Shown one piece after another: positions 7,665 to 14,062 of a DNA stretch of 64,000 bases. The stretch spans positions 62,001 through 126,000 of the forward strand of contig NZ_OBDY01000020.1 of the NCBI RefSeq assembly GCF_900215205.1, in the 5' to 3' direction. The DNA comes from Paractinoplanes atraurantiacus. Lineage in GTDB: Bacteria; Actinomycetota; Actinomycetes; Mycobacteriales; Micromonosporaceae. The number at the start of each line of letters is the position of its first letter. The stretch's first letter is position 1. A program made the position numbers and the translations under genes. Below the pieces are notes generated by a model, which was not told the DNA's origin, made no database searches, and worked only from the letters and a program-made list of their open reading frames with translations.

Positions 7665-8354
7665 TCAGCCGGCCACCGTCCCTTTGCGGACGTCGAGGAA
7701 CTGGCGATCGTCGTAGTCGTGCTCGAGTGAGGAACGCACCTCGACCACGCCCGCCACCTGGCGGACGAGCCGCTCGGCAATCTCGGCCGACGTGTATCGC
7801 TGCACGCGCCCGGACAAGGTCACCACGCCGTCGACGACGGCCGCCGTCACCGTCGTGCCCTCGTCGTCCACGTAGGGCTGGAGAACGCCCGACTCCACGT
7901 CCGCGAGGATGTCGCCGTCCGGCCGGAGGTGGGCCTTGAGCAGGTCGGCGCGGGACACGATGCCGATCAGCCGCCCGAGATCGTCGATGACGGGCAGCCG
8001 CTTGACCTTCTCCTGGTCCATCAGCCGCGCCGCCGAGGCGATCGGCGTGCCACTGAGCGCCACGACGGCCGGCGCGCTCATCAGGTCGGCCACCGTGCTC
8101 GCCTTGGCCTTGCGCCGCTCGCCGCGCCGGCGCCGGCCGTCGAACATCCGGGGCTCCTCCTCACCGGCGAACTCGATCTTGCGCAGCAGGTCGGCCTCGG
8201 AGACCACGCCGACCACGTGCCGGAAAGCGTCGATCACCGGCACCGCGCTCAGTCTGTTCTCGATCAGCAGGTCGACCACGTCGCGGTAGGAGTCGTCCGC
8301 CTCGACGGACAGCACTGCTTCGGTCATGACATCGTCGACTTTCCAGGTCTTCAC
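7665..8354 (-). CDS. CBS-pair and BON domain protein
   Basis: 229 aa: two CBS motifs (residues about 8-62 and 92-150) and a C-terminal BON domain (about 158-220, with VTAAVVDGVVTLSGRV). CBS pairs bind adenosine nucleotides and act as energy sensors; BON domains are thought to bind membranes or phospholipid. The mycobacterial DosR protein Hrp1 (Rv2626c) is a stand-alone CBS pair. A charged linker (RRRRGERRKAK) separates the CBS motifs. The GTG at 8354 is chosen because AAGGAGG lies at good distance. It is divergent from the phosphoglycerate mutase gene and shares a palindromic site with it. Confidence 0.88.
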   Translation of the reverse strand: MKTWKVDDVMTEAVLSVEADDSYRDVVDLLIENRLSAVPVIDAFRHVVGVVSEADLLRKIEFAGEEEPRMFDGRRRRGERRKAKASTVADLMSAPAVVALSGTPIASAARLMDQEKVKRLPVIDDLGRLIGIVSRADLLKAHLRPDGDILADVESGVLQPYVDDEGTTVTAAVVDGVVTLSGRVQRYTSAEIAERLVRQVAGVVEVRSSLEHDYDDRQFLDVRKGTVAG

Positions 8355-8385
8355 CGCGTCCTCCTTCGACAGGCCTCGATCCCTC

Positions 8386-8463
8386 ACGGTACGGGGGCGG
8401 GCGGGCACACATCAGGGGCCGATCGGCCCGCCCGGCCGGGACGTGCGCCCCGTCGCCTACGGT
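8386..8463. promoter_or_regulatory. Divergent dormancy-type promoters, CBS-BON / phosphoglycerate mutase
   Basis: A perfect 14-bp palindrome GGGCCGATCGGCCC lies at 8416-8429. Leftward, TACCGT (8391-8386) sits at the standard distance and serves the CBS-BON gene. Rightward, TACGGT (8458-8463) ends 6 nt before the mutase ATG (leaderless), but its spacing from the palindrome is about 5 bp longer than usual. A second site CCGGGACGTGCGCCCCGT (8436-8453, 13 of 17) lies beside it. Confidence 0.65.
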
Positions 8464-8469
8464 GCTGGA

Positions 8470-9267
8470 ATGACACGTACGGATCACGGCGGCGCCCTGC
8501 TGCTGCTCAGACACGGGCAGAGTGTGAGCAACGCGGCGGATGTCTTCACCGGCTGGTCCGACGTGCCCCTGAGCGAGCTCGGTGCGGCTCAGGCCCGCGG
8601 TGCCGCCGAGGCCCTGCGCGCGCTGGGGATGCGCCCGACGAGCGTGCACACGTCGCTGCTGCGCCGCTCGATCTCCACCGCGGAGATCGTCACGCACGGG
8701 CTGAACCGCGGCTGGGTGCCGGTGCACCGCTCCTGGCGGCTCAACGAGCGCCACTACGGCGCCCTCACCGGCCGCGACAAGCGGGCCGTCGCCGCCGAGG
8801 TCGACGCCGCGGTGTTCCGGGCCTGGCGCCGGTCGTACGCGGTGGCACCGCCGCCCATGAGCGACGACGACGCCGCCACGATGTACGCCGATGACCGGTA
8901 CACCGGCCTCGCGCCCGGCGCCCGCCCGCGCACCGAAAGCCTCGCCGACGTCTGGCAGCGCATGCTGCCGTACTGGACCGACATCCTCTTCCCGCAACTA
9001 CTGGCCGGGCAGACGCCGCTGGTGGTCGGGCACGGCAACACCTTGCGGGCCTTCGTGATGTTCCTGGAGGAAATCGGACCGCGGGAGGTGGAAGCTCTGG
9101 ACATCCCGACCGCCGTGCCGATGCGCTACGGCCTGGACCGGCGGGGCCGTCCGGTCGCCGGCCCCGCCGGCCGGTACCTCGACCCCGCCGCCGCCCGCGA
9201 GCAGATCCGCGTCGGCCTGTCTCACACGCCCGCGGCACCCTGTTCCGGTGGCACGACCAGCGGGTGA
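8470..9267 (+). CDS. gpmA: 2,3-bisphosphoglycerate-dependent phosphoglycerate mutase
   Basis: 265 aa histidine phosphatase-superfamily enzyme. LLLRHGQSVSNAADVFTGW carries the phospho-acceptor histidine (about residue 20), LNERHYGALTG is the mutase-specific block and GHGNTLRAFV the second catalytic histidine. It interconverts 3- and 2-phosphoglycerate in the cytoplasm. The ATG at 8470 has no ribosome binding site and TACGGT ends 6 nt upstream, so a leaderless mRNA is likely. With GAPDH and class I aldolase it is one of three lower-glycolysis enzymes in the island. Its last 46 bases overlap the convergent SHOCT gene. Confidence 0.9.
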   Translation: MTRTDHGGALLLLRHGQSVSNAADVFTGWSDVPLSELGAAQARGAAEALRALGMRPTSVHTSLLRRSISTAEIVTHGLNRGWVPVHRSWRLNERHYGALTGRDKRAVAAEVDAAVFRAWRRSYAVAPPPMSDDDAATMYADDRYTGLAPGARPRTESLADVWQRMLPYWTDILFPQLLAGQTPLVVGHGNTLRAFVMFLEEIGPREVEALDIPTAVPMRYGLDRRGRPVAGPAGRYLDPAAAREQIRVGLSHTPAAPCSGGTTSG

Positions 9268-9521
9268 CGTTCGTCGTCCCGTTCGGCGATCTTCGCCATG
9301 GCCCGCTGGTACTGCCCCCGCGTGATCTCCCCGGAGGTCAGCTGCGCGGCCAGGACACCCTCCAAGGTCGCCGGCGGCTCGGCCCGGGTGCCGTCCGGGG
9401 TGCCGTCGCTCTCGGCCGAAGATCTGCGCCGTTGCGCCGCGAGGTCGTCGTACCACGAATACACAACGGGCAGAGCACAGGCCGCGATCAGGCATCCCAG
9501 TATCGTCAGCATGATCCACAT
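9222..9521 (-). CDS. Small membrane-anchored SHOCT-like protein
   Basis: 99 aa. One N-terminal transmembrane helix (WIMLTILGCLIAACALPVVY) is followed by a polar stretch and a short C-terminal helix-turn-helix, LEGVLAAQLTSGEITRGQYQ, resembling the SHOCT (short C-terminal) domain whose consensus includes GxIsxeEye. The ATG at 9521 is preceded by GGAGG at 8 nt; an upstream GTG at 9530 is too close to that site. It follows the DUF1876 gene by 31 nt and probably shares its promoter. The cysteine in the helix lies in no convincing lipobox. Function unknown. Confidence 0.75.
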   Translation of the reverse strand: MWIMLTILGCLIAACALPVVYSWYDDLAAQRRRSSAESDGTPDGTRAEPPATLEGVLAAQLTSGEITRGQYQRAMAKIAERDDERHPLVVPPEQGAAGV

Positions 9522-9552
9522 TTGCCTCACCTCCGGTCTCCTGCTTCGGCGG

Positions 9553-9828
9553 TCAGCCCGTCAGGTGCGCGGGGCGGTGGGTGAACTGTTCGATGTCGGC
9601 CGCCGTCACGTCGAGCAGCTTGTACGCGAGATCCGCCAGCGCTCGTGCCGTGGCCAACTCGTCGCCGATCTCGGGCACTTCGGCGTCGGCCGGGCGGCGC
9701 CGGGCCTCGCCCTCGCCGCGCACGGGGGTGCGGGCGTCGCTGTGCAGGACCGCGGTCGCCCTCGTACGGCGTTGCTCCTCGTCCTCGACGAGGTTGATCT
9801 CGACTGTCCAGGTGCGTGTGTGCATCAT
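9553..9828 (-). CDS. DUF1876 family protein (Rv1738/Rv2632c-like)
   Basis: 91 aa, with the DUF1876 pattern: a first strand TWTVEINLVEDEEQRRTRATAVL, RGEGEARRRPADAEVPEIGDELATARAL and a C-terminal helix. Structures of mycobacterial relatives resemble hibernation-promoting factors, and Rv1738 is one of the most strongly DosR-induced genes, so a ribosome-related dormancy role is plausible but unproven. AGGAGGTGGACC precedes the ATG at 9828. The upstream site at 9882-9899 is the only perfect match to the consensus in the window. Confidence 0.85.
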   Translation of the reverse strand: MMHTRTWTVEINLVEDEEQRRTRATAVLHSDARTPVRGEGEARRRPADAEVPEIGDELATARALADLAYKLLDVTAADIEQFTHRPAHLTG

Positions 9829-9854
9829 GGTCCACCTCCTGCTTCGTCACTTCC

Positions 9855-9899
9855 TGTGTAGGCCCGTCTCGGCCTGGAACACAGGGCCGTAGGTCCCGG
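9855..9899 (-). promoter_or_regulatory. DosR/OsdR-like promoter of the DUF1876 gene (best site)
   Basis: CCGGGACCTACGGCCCTG (9899-9882, minus strand) matches all 17 defined consensus positions. The hexamer at the standard distance is TACACA (9860-9855). The site abuts the stop codon of the SulP gene at 9900. Confidence 0.78.
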
Positions 9900-11537
9900 T
9901 TACGACGGATCGGCGCGCCACTTCTCGTAGGCGGCGACCGCCGTCGGCAACGTAGGGAAGATCCGGTCGGGGCCGACCGAGGCGACCAGGCCGAACGCCT
10001 CGAGGTCGTCCAGCAGGTCCTGCTTGACCCGGGCCAGCGCGAAGACGATGCCGCGGCCCTCCAGCTCGCGCCGGAGCCGCTCCACAGCGTCGAGGGCGGT
10101 GATGTCCACCTCCACGTTCGCCTCGGTGTTGAGCACGAACCAGGCGACCGGGCCGTCGTGGTCCCGGACCGCCGCCAGCGCCCGTCGCCGGAAGTTCTCG
10201 GCGTTGGCGAAGAAGAGCGGCGAGTCGTAGCGGTAGACGACCAGGCCGGGCACGGTCCGCGCCGCTGGATAGTCGTCCACGTCGTGCATCCCGGCCAGGC
10301 CCGGCACCAGCCCCTGCACAGCGTCGTGCGGCCGCGCGACCCGGGCCAGCATCTCGGCCACCGACAACGCGACCGCGAGCACCACCCCGTACAAGATGTC
10401 GAAGATCAGCACCCCCAGCAGGGAGCTCACCGCCAGCAGAAGCTCGCTGCGCCGGAAGCGGGCGAGGCGGCGGAAGCCGGCCACGTCGACGAGCCGGAAC
10501 GCGGCGTAGACCACGATCGCGCCGAGCGCGGCCGTCGGGAAGGACTTCAGCAGCGGACCGGCGAACAGCAGCGTCGCGACGACGAGCACCAGGACGATCA
10601 GCGAGTAGACCTGCGTACGACCGCCGGCGGCCCGGGCCAGAGCGGTCCGGCTGCCGCTGCTGCTGACCGGCATCCCCTGCCAGAAGCCGGCGGCGACGTT
10701 GGCCACGCCCAGGGCCACCAGCTCCTGGTTCGCGTCGATCTCCTCGGAGGAGCGGGCGAACGACCGCGCCGTCAGGATCGTGTCGCTGTAGCCCACCAGC
10801 AGGACGCCGACGGCGGGCAGCAGGAGGGACGCGACCTCGCTGAGATCCGGCACGGCCGGGAGCGGCATGCCGGTCGGCACGGCTCCGACGACCTTGATTC
10901 CGTGCTCCTCCAGCCCGAACAGCGCCACGGCCGTCGTTGCCAGAAGCACGGCGATCAGCGGTACGGGCACTCGCGGCGCCAGCATCTGGACGCCGAACAG
11001 GAACACGAGCACTGCCGCGGCGAAGACCGTGGTCGGCCCGTCGAGCCCCGGCAGGCCCGTGACGAACGACGCCAGCTCCCCGAAGAACGAGTCTCCTTCG
11101 ACCGGGACGCCGGTCAGTTTTCCGAGCTGGCTCGCCACCATGATCGCCGCGACCCCGGCCAGATAACCGACCAGGATCGGCCGGGACAGGAGGTCGGCCA
11201 CGAACCCGAGCCGCAGCAGCCTGCTCACCAGGCACAGCGCGCCGACGGTGACCGCCAGGGCGGCCGCGAGCCCCGCGTAGCGCCCCGGGTCACCGGCCGC
11301 CATCGGGCCGACCACGGCCGCCGTCATCAGCGCCGTGGTCGATTCCGGCCCGGCCGACAGCAGCCGCGAGGTCCCCAGCAGCGCGTACGCGAGCAGCGCG
11401 GGAACGGCCGCCCACAGCCCCACGACCGGCGGCAACCCGGCCAGGCCGGCGTACGCCAGTACCTGAGGCACCAGGTAAGCGGCCACTGTGAGCCCGGCCG
11501 GCACGTCCCCGCGCGACCACCGCCAGGTCAACACCAC
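9900..11537 (-). CDS. SulP-family anion permease with STAS domain
   Basis: 545 aa: ten or more hydrophobic segments over residues 10-410 with the SulP signature region near the N-terminus (LLSAGPESTTALM), then a cytoplasmic STAS domain (about 430-540, VAWFVLNTEANVEVDITALD). SulP proteins carry sulfate, bicarbonate or other anions; the substrate cannot be read here. The GTG at 11537 has only a weak GAGGG in front; another GTG follows directly. Third gene of the GAPDH-CBS-SulP operon (22 nt after the CBS stop). Confidence 0.85.
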   Translation of the reverse strand: MVLTWRWSRGDVPAGLTVAAYLVPQVLAYAGLAGLPPVVGLWAAVPALLAYALLGTSRLLSAGPESTTALMTAAVVGPMAAGDPGRYAGLAAALAVTVGALCLVSRLLRLGFVADLLSRPILVGYLAGVAAIMVASQLGKLTGVPVEGDSFFGELASFVTGLPGLDGPTTVFAAAVLVFLFGVQMLAPRVPVPLIAVLLATTAVALFGLEEHGIKVVGAVPTGMPLPAVPDLSEVASLLLPAVGVLLVGYSDTILTARSFARSSEEIDANQELVALGVANVAAGFWQGMPVSSSGSRTALARAAGGRTQVYSLIVLVLVVATLLFAGPLLKSFPTAALGAIVVYAAFRLVDVAGFRRLARFRRSELLLAVSSLLGVLIFDILYGVVLAVALSVAEMLARVARPHDAVQGLVPGLAGMHDVDDYPAARTVPGLVVYRYDSPLFFANAENFRRRALAAVRDHDGPVAWFVLNTEANVEVDITALDAVERLRRELEGRGIVFALARVKQDLLDDLEAFGLVASVGPDRIFPTLPTAVAAYEKWRADPS

Positions 11538-11558
11538 CGGCCCTCGATCATCGCGGCC

Positions 11559-12170
11559 TCACGGCTCGGTGGCCCCGACCTCGGCCCCGGCGACACCGGG
11601 CACGGTGCGGGCCAGCACCGTGACGACCGACCGCTCGGTCTCGTCGTCGAAACTCCCGTGCACCCGGGCGATCCCGCCCTGAACGGTGGCCTTCCAGCGC
11701 TGACGGCCGTCGGCGTACTCGTCCAGGCGGTGCTGCACCTCCCGCACGAGCACCTCGTCGCTGCGCACCATGGCGCGCAGGATGTCGCGGCGGCTCACGA
11801 TGCCGACCAGGGCGGTGTCGTCGAGCACGGGCAGGCTGCGCACGTCGTTCTCCAGCATGGCCTCGGCGACGTCGGCGACGTCGGTGTCGGGCCGGGTGGT
11901 CAGCGGATAGGGCGACATCACCTCCACCACCATCCCGGGCCGGTGCTGCGGATCCAGATCGGGCCGGGGGCGCAGGTGAGCGGTCGGATCCTCCGGGACC
12001 CGGTGCCACAGCAGGTCGCTCTCGCTGACCATGCCGACCAGCACACCGGCCTCGTCGACCACCGGAAGCGCGGTCACCGACCGCGCGCCCATCAACTCGG
12101 CGGCGCTCTCCACCGAGGCGGTCTGCCGCACGGTGTGCACCGGGCTGCTCATGATGTCCTTGACACGCAT
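11559..12170 (-). CDS. CBS-pair protein with BON-like C-terminus
   Basis: 203 aa. Two CBS motifs, residues about 1-58 (VKDIMSSPVHTVRQTASVES) and 78-132 (VVEVMSPYPLTTRPDTDVAD), then about 60 residues with the pattern of a degenerate BON domain (WKATVQGGIARVHGSFDD). A paralogue of the CBS-BON protein at 7665-8354. Likely an adenylate-sensing partner; possibly it modulates the SulP permease downstream, which is inference from position. It starts 4 nt after the GAPDH stop with GGGAG upstream, so translation is probably coupled. Confidence 0.83.
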   Translation of the reverse strand: MRVKDIMSSPVHTVRQTASVESAAELMGARSVTALPVVDEAGVLVGMVSESDLLWHRVPEDPTAHLRPRPDLDPQHRPGMVVEVMSPYPLTTRPDTDVADVAEAMLENDVRSLPVLDDTALVGIVSRRDILRAMVRSDEVLVREVQHRLDEYADGRQRWKATVQGGIARVHGSFDDETERSVVTVLARTVPGVAGAEVGATEP

Positions 12171-12174
12171 GTCG

Positions 12175-13176
12175 TCAGCTCCCTGCCATCTGTTTCGTCA
12201 GGTCGGCGAGACGGCTGGTGTAGCCCCACTCGTTGTCGTACCACCCGAACACCTTCACCAGGCGCCCCTGGGCCTGGGTGAGCCGGGCGTCGAAGACACA
12301 GGAGGCGGGATCGCCGATGACGTCGGTGGAGACCAGCGGCGCCTCGGTGTAACGGATGATGCCACGCAGGCCCGAGTTCGCGGCCACGGCGACGGCCTCG
12401 TTGACACGCTCGGCCGTGACTTCGGCGGCCAGGGTGAGGGTGAGGTCGCTGATCGACCCGTCCACCACCGGCACCCGCAGCGCGACACCGTCGAGACGGC
12501 CGGCGAGCTCCGGCAGCACCAGGCCCACCGCCTTCGCCGCCCCCGTGCTGGTCGGGATGATGTTCACGGCCGCCGCCCGGGACCGCCGCGGGTCCTTGTG
12601 CGGTGCGTCCAGCACGTTCTGGTCGTTCGTGTACGCGTGCACCGTGGTCAGATATCCCTGCTCGATGCCGAACGCCTCGTGAATCACCTTCAGCAGTGGC
12701 GCGACGCAGTTGGTCGTGCAGGAGGCCGCCGAGACGACCTGATGCCGGACCGGGTCGTACGCGTCGGCGTTGACCCCGGGGACCAGCGTCGCGTCCACGC
12801 CCTTGCCCGGGGCGGAGATCAGCACGCGGCCCGCGCCCGCCTTCAGGTGCAGCGCCGCGTCGTCGCGGGTCCGCAGCTTGCCGGTCGACTCGATGACCAG
12901 ATCGACGCCGAGCTCACCCCAGGGCAGCTCGTCCGGCGTGCGCTGCCGGAACGCTGGGATACGGCGCCCGCCGACGATCAGGGCGTCGTCGGCGTGACCG
13001 ACCTCGGCCGCGAAAGGCCCGAAGGTAGAGTCGTACGCGAGCAGGTGCGCGAGCGTCGCGGTGTCGTACAGGTCGTTGACCGCGACCACCCGAAGGTCGT
13101 CTTTCCCGTTCGTCAGCATCCGCAGATAGTTGCGGCCGATGCGGCCGAACCCGTTGATCGCAATACGGTAGGTCAT
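12175..13176 (-). CDS. gap: Glyceraldehyde-3-phosphate dehydrogenase, type I
   Basis: 333 aa. The NAD-binding start INGFGRIGRNYLR, the catalytic cysteine in SAASCTTNC (Cys153) and YDNEWGYTSRLADL at the C-terminus are all present. The enzyme oxidises glyceraldehyde-3-phosphate with NAD and phosphate. CGGAGGACGACC before the ATG at 13176 sets the start; the frame is open further upstream but without start signals. It heads an operon with the CBS protein and SulP permease and has a dormancy-type promoter. Most actinomycetes keep a housekeeping gap beside pgk and tpiA, so this is probably a second, stress-regulated copy (inference). Confidence 0.92.
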   Translation of the reverse strand: MTYRIAINGFGRIGRNYLRMLTNGKDDLRVVAVNDLYDTATLAHLLAYDSTFGPFAAEVGHADDALIVGGRRIPAFRQRTPDELPWGELGVDLVIESTGKLRTRDDAALHLKAGAGRVLISAPGKGVDATLVPGVNADAYDPVRHQVVSAASCTTNCVAPLLKVIHEAFGIEQGYLTTVHAYTNDQNVLDAPHKDPRRSRAAAVNIIPTSTGAAKAVGLVLPELAGRLDGVALRVPVVDGSISDLTLTLAAEVTAERVNEAVAVAANSGLRGIIRYTEAPLVSTDVIGDPASCVFDARLTQAQGRLVKVFGWYDNEWGYTSRLADLTKQMAGS

Positions 13177-13209
13177 GGTCGTCCTCCGTCTCCGGCGTGG
13201 TTTGCCTCC

Positions 13210-13254
13210 AGCGTTTCGCCGAAACGCCGTACGAGGCAGAGTCGAAGGTCCCGT
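13210..13254 (-). promoter_or_regulatory. DosR/OsdR-like promoter of the GAPDH operon
   Basis: ACGGGACCTTCGACTCTG (13254-13237, minus strand), 14 of 17, with AACGCT (13215-13210) at the standard distance and a predicted leader of about 27 nt. A weaker repeat of the motif lies at 13291-13308. The rest of the 411-bp intergenic stretch 13177-13587 shows no gene. Confidence 0.72.
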
Positions 13255-13506
13255 CGGCGTGGGCAGTACCTGGTCCCCCGGGCCTCTCATCCCGGTCGAA
13301 GGCCCCCGGCCGGCCGGGACGAGAGTGACGGTGCGTATTCCTACACCGGCCGCCGAGGCGTAACGGCACACCCTTTCTATCGAATTACTTCCGTCAATTC
13401 CTGTGACGGCTGGTGACCGCGCGCGGAGAATACGACGCTCCGCGGCGGCGACCGAATTCGGCGAACCCGGAAAGCAGACGCCATTTGCCGGTGCGGACAT
13501 GTCCAC

Positions 13507-13551
13507 GTAGGACCTGGTTCCCTGTGCGGTCGCGCGCCGCGGAACAAGCAT
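13507..13551 (+). promoter_or_regulatory. Dormancy-type promoter of the 34-aa peptide gene
   Basis: GTAGGACCTGGTTCCCTG (13507-13524) keeps both outer halves (11 of 17), and AAGCAT at 13546-13551 lies at exactly the standard spacing. Predicted start near 13558, leader about 30 nt. Confidence 0.6.
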
Positions 13552-13587
13552 CGGTGGTGAAGGCCCTTCGTATGAAAGGAGTCGGAC

Positions 13588-13692
13588 ATGACTGACCGCT
13601 TCGATCCCAACATCCCGCCCACCGGACCGGCCTCACCCTGCATCGAAGGTGAGTTCATCGGCACCGTCGTCATCACCGAGGACCCTCGGTGA
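13588..13692 (+). CDS. 34-aa peptide of unknown function
   Basis: Short ORF starting MTDRFDPNIPPTGPAS and ending TVVITEDPR, with one cysteine (PCIEGEF). It is acidic and proline-rich, with no transmembrane segment or signal peptide. Three features argue that it is real: AAAGGAG at ideal distance from the ATG, a dormancy-type promoter with correct spacing upstream, and a strong terminator hairpin starting 9 nt after the stop. It is therefore a complete monocistronic unit. I do not recognise the family. Confidence 0.6.
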   Translation: MTDRFDPNIPPTGPASPCIEGEFIGTVVITEDPR

Positions 13693-13701
13693 CATCACCG
13701 T

Positions 13702-13732
13702 CCGGAGGCGGGGCCACCGGCCCCGCCTCCGG
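13702..13732 (+). terminator. Strong hairpin after the 34-aa peptide gene
   Basis: CCGGAGGCGGGGCC, loop ACC, and the exact complement: a 14-bp perfect stem directly after the stop at 13692. Its right edge overlaps the next dormancy-type site. Confidence 0.75.
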
Positions 13733-13774
13733 GACTTTCGGAACATGCCAGGGTGGACGGACGAAGCTTAGCGT
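13729..13774 (+). promoter_or_regulatory. Dormancy-type leaderless promoter of the deacetylase-glycosyltransferase operon
   Basis: CCGGGACTTTCGGAACAT (13729-13746, 12 of 17) followed after 22 nt by TAGCGT (13769-13774), which ends 6 nt before the ATG at 13781. The layout is nearly identical to the Acg promoter (also TAGCGT, also leaderless). Confidence 0.65.
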
Positions 13775-13780
13775 CGAGTC

Positions 13781-14062
13781 ATGGCCAGAAAACGGCGTGC
13801 GCAAGGGCAGACGACACCACGCGCGGTGGGGCGGGTGGCCGGACGGGTACGCGTCGGCCGTGTGAGCGGCCGCGTGCCGCCGATCGACCGGGCCTCCACC
13901 GAGGTGGCCCATTTCGACGAGGCGCCCCGGCCCGTCTTCCACGATCCAGCGGGCGGTCGTCGCCGTCGCCTGCGCATCGCCGCGTACGTGGTCGGCCTCG
14001 CTCTTCTCGTCCTCCTGCTGGCGTTCTGGTTCAGCCAGCTCAGCGGTGGAGTGCCGCAATGA
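13781..14062 (+). CDS. Small single-pass membrane protein
   Basis: 93 aa: a very basic N-terminus (MARKRRAQGQTTPRAVGR, then VGRVSGR repeats), one C-terminal transmembrane helix (about residues 66-86, AAYVVGLALLVLLLAFWF) and a short tail. Topology is probably N-in. It overlaps the next gene in an ATGA, so the two are translationally coupled; a role as partner of the deacetylase-glycosyltransferase is inferred from this. There is no ribosome binding site and the predicted transcription start coincides with the ATG. Family not recognised. Confidence 0.72.
   Translation: MARKRRAQGQTTPRAVGRVAGRVRVGRVSGRVPPIDRASTEVAHFDEAPRPVFHDPAGGRRRRLRIAAYVVGLALLVLLLAFWFSQLSGGVPQ

Noticed and set aside
9816..12281. 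Very long open frame (821 codons) on the plus strand
   Set aside because: It lies antisense to SulP, CBS and GAPDH genes, is dominated by Arg/His/Gln/Gly and shows no family motif; it is a codon-bias shadow of high-GC genes.
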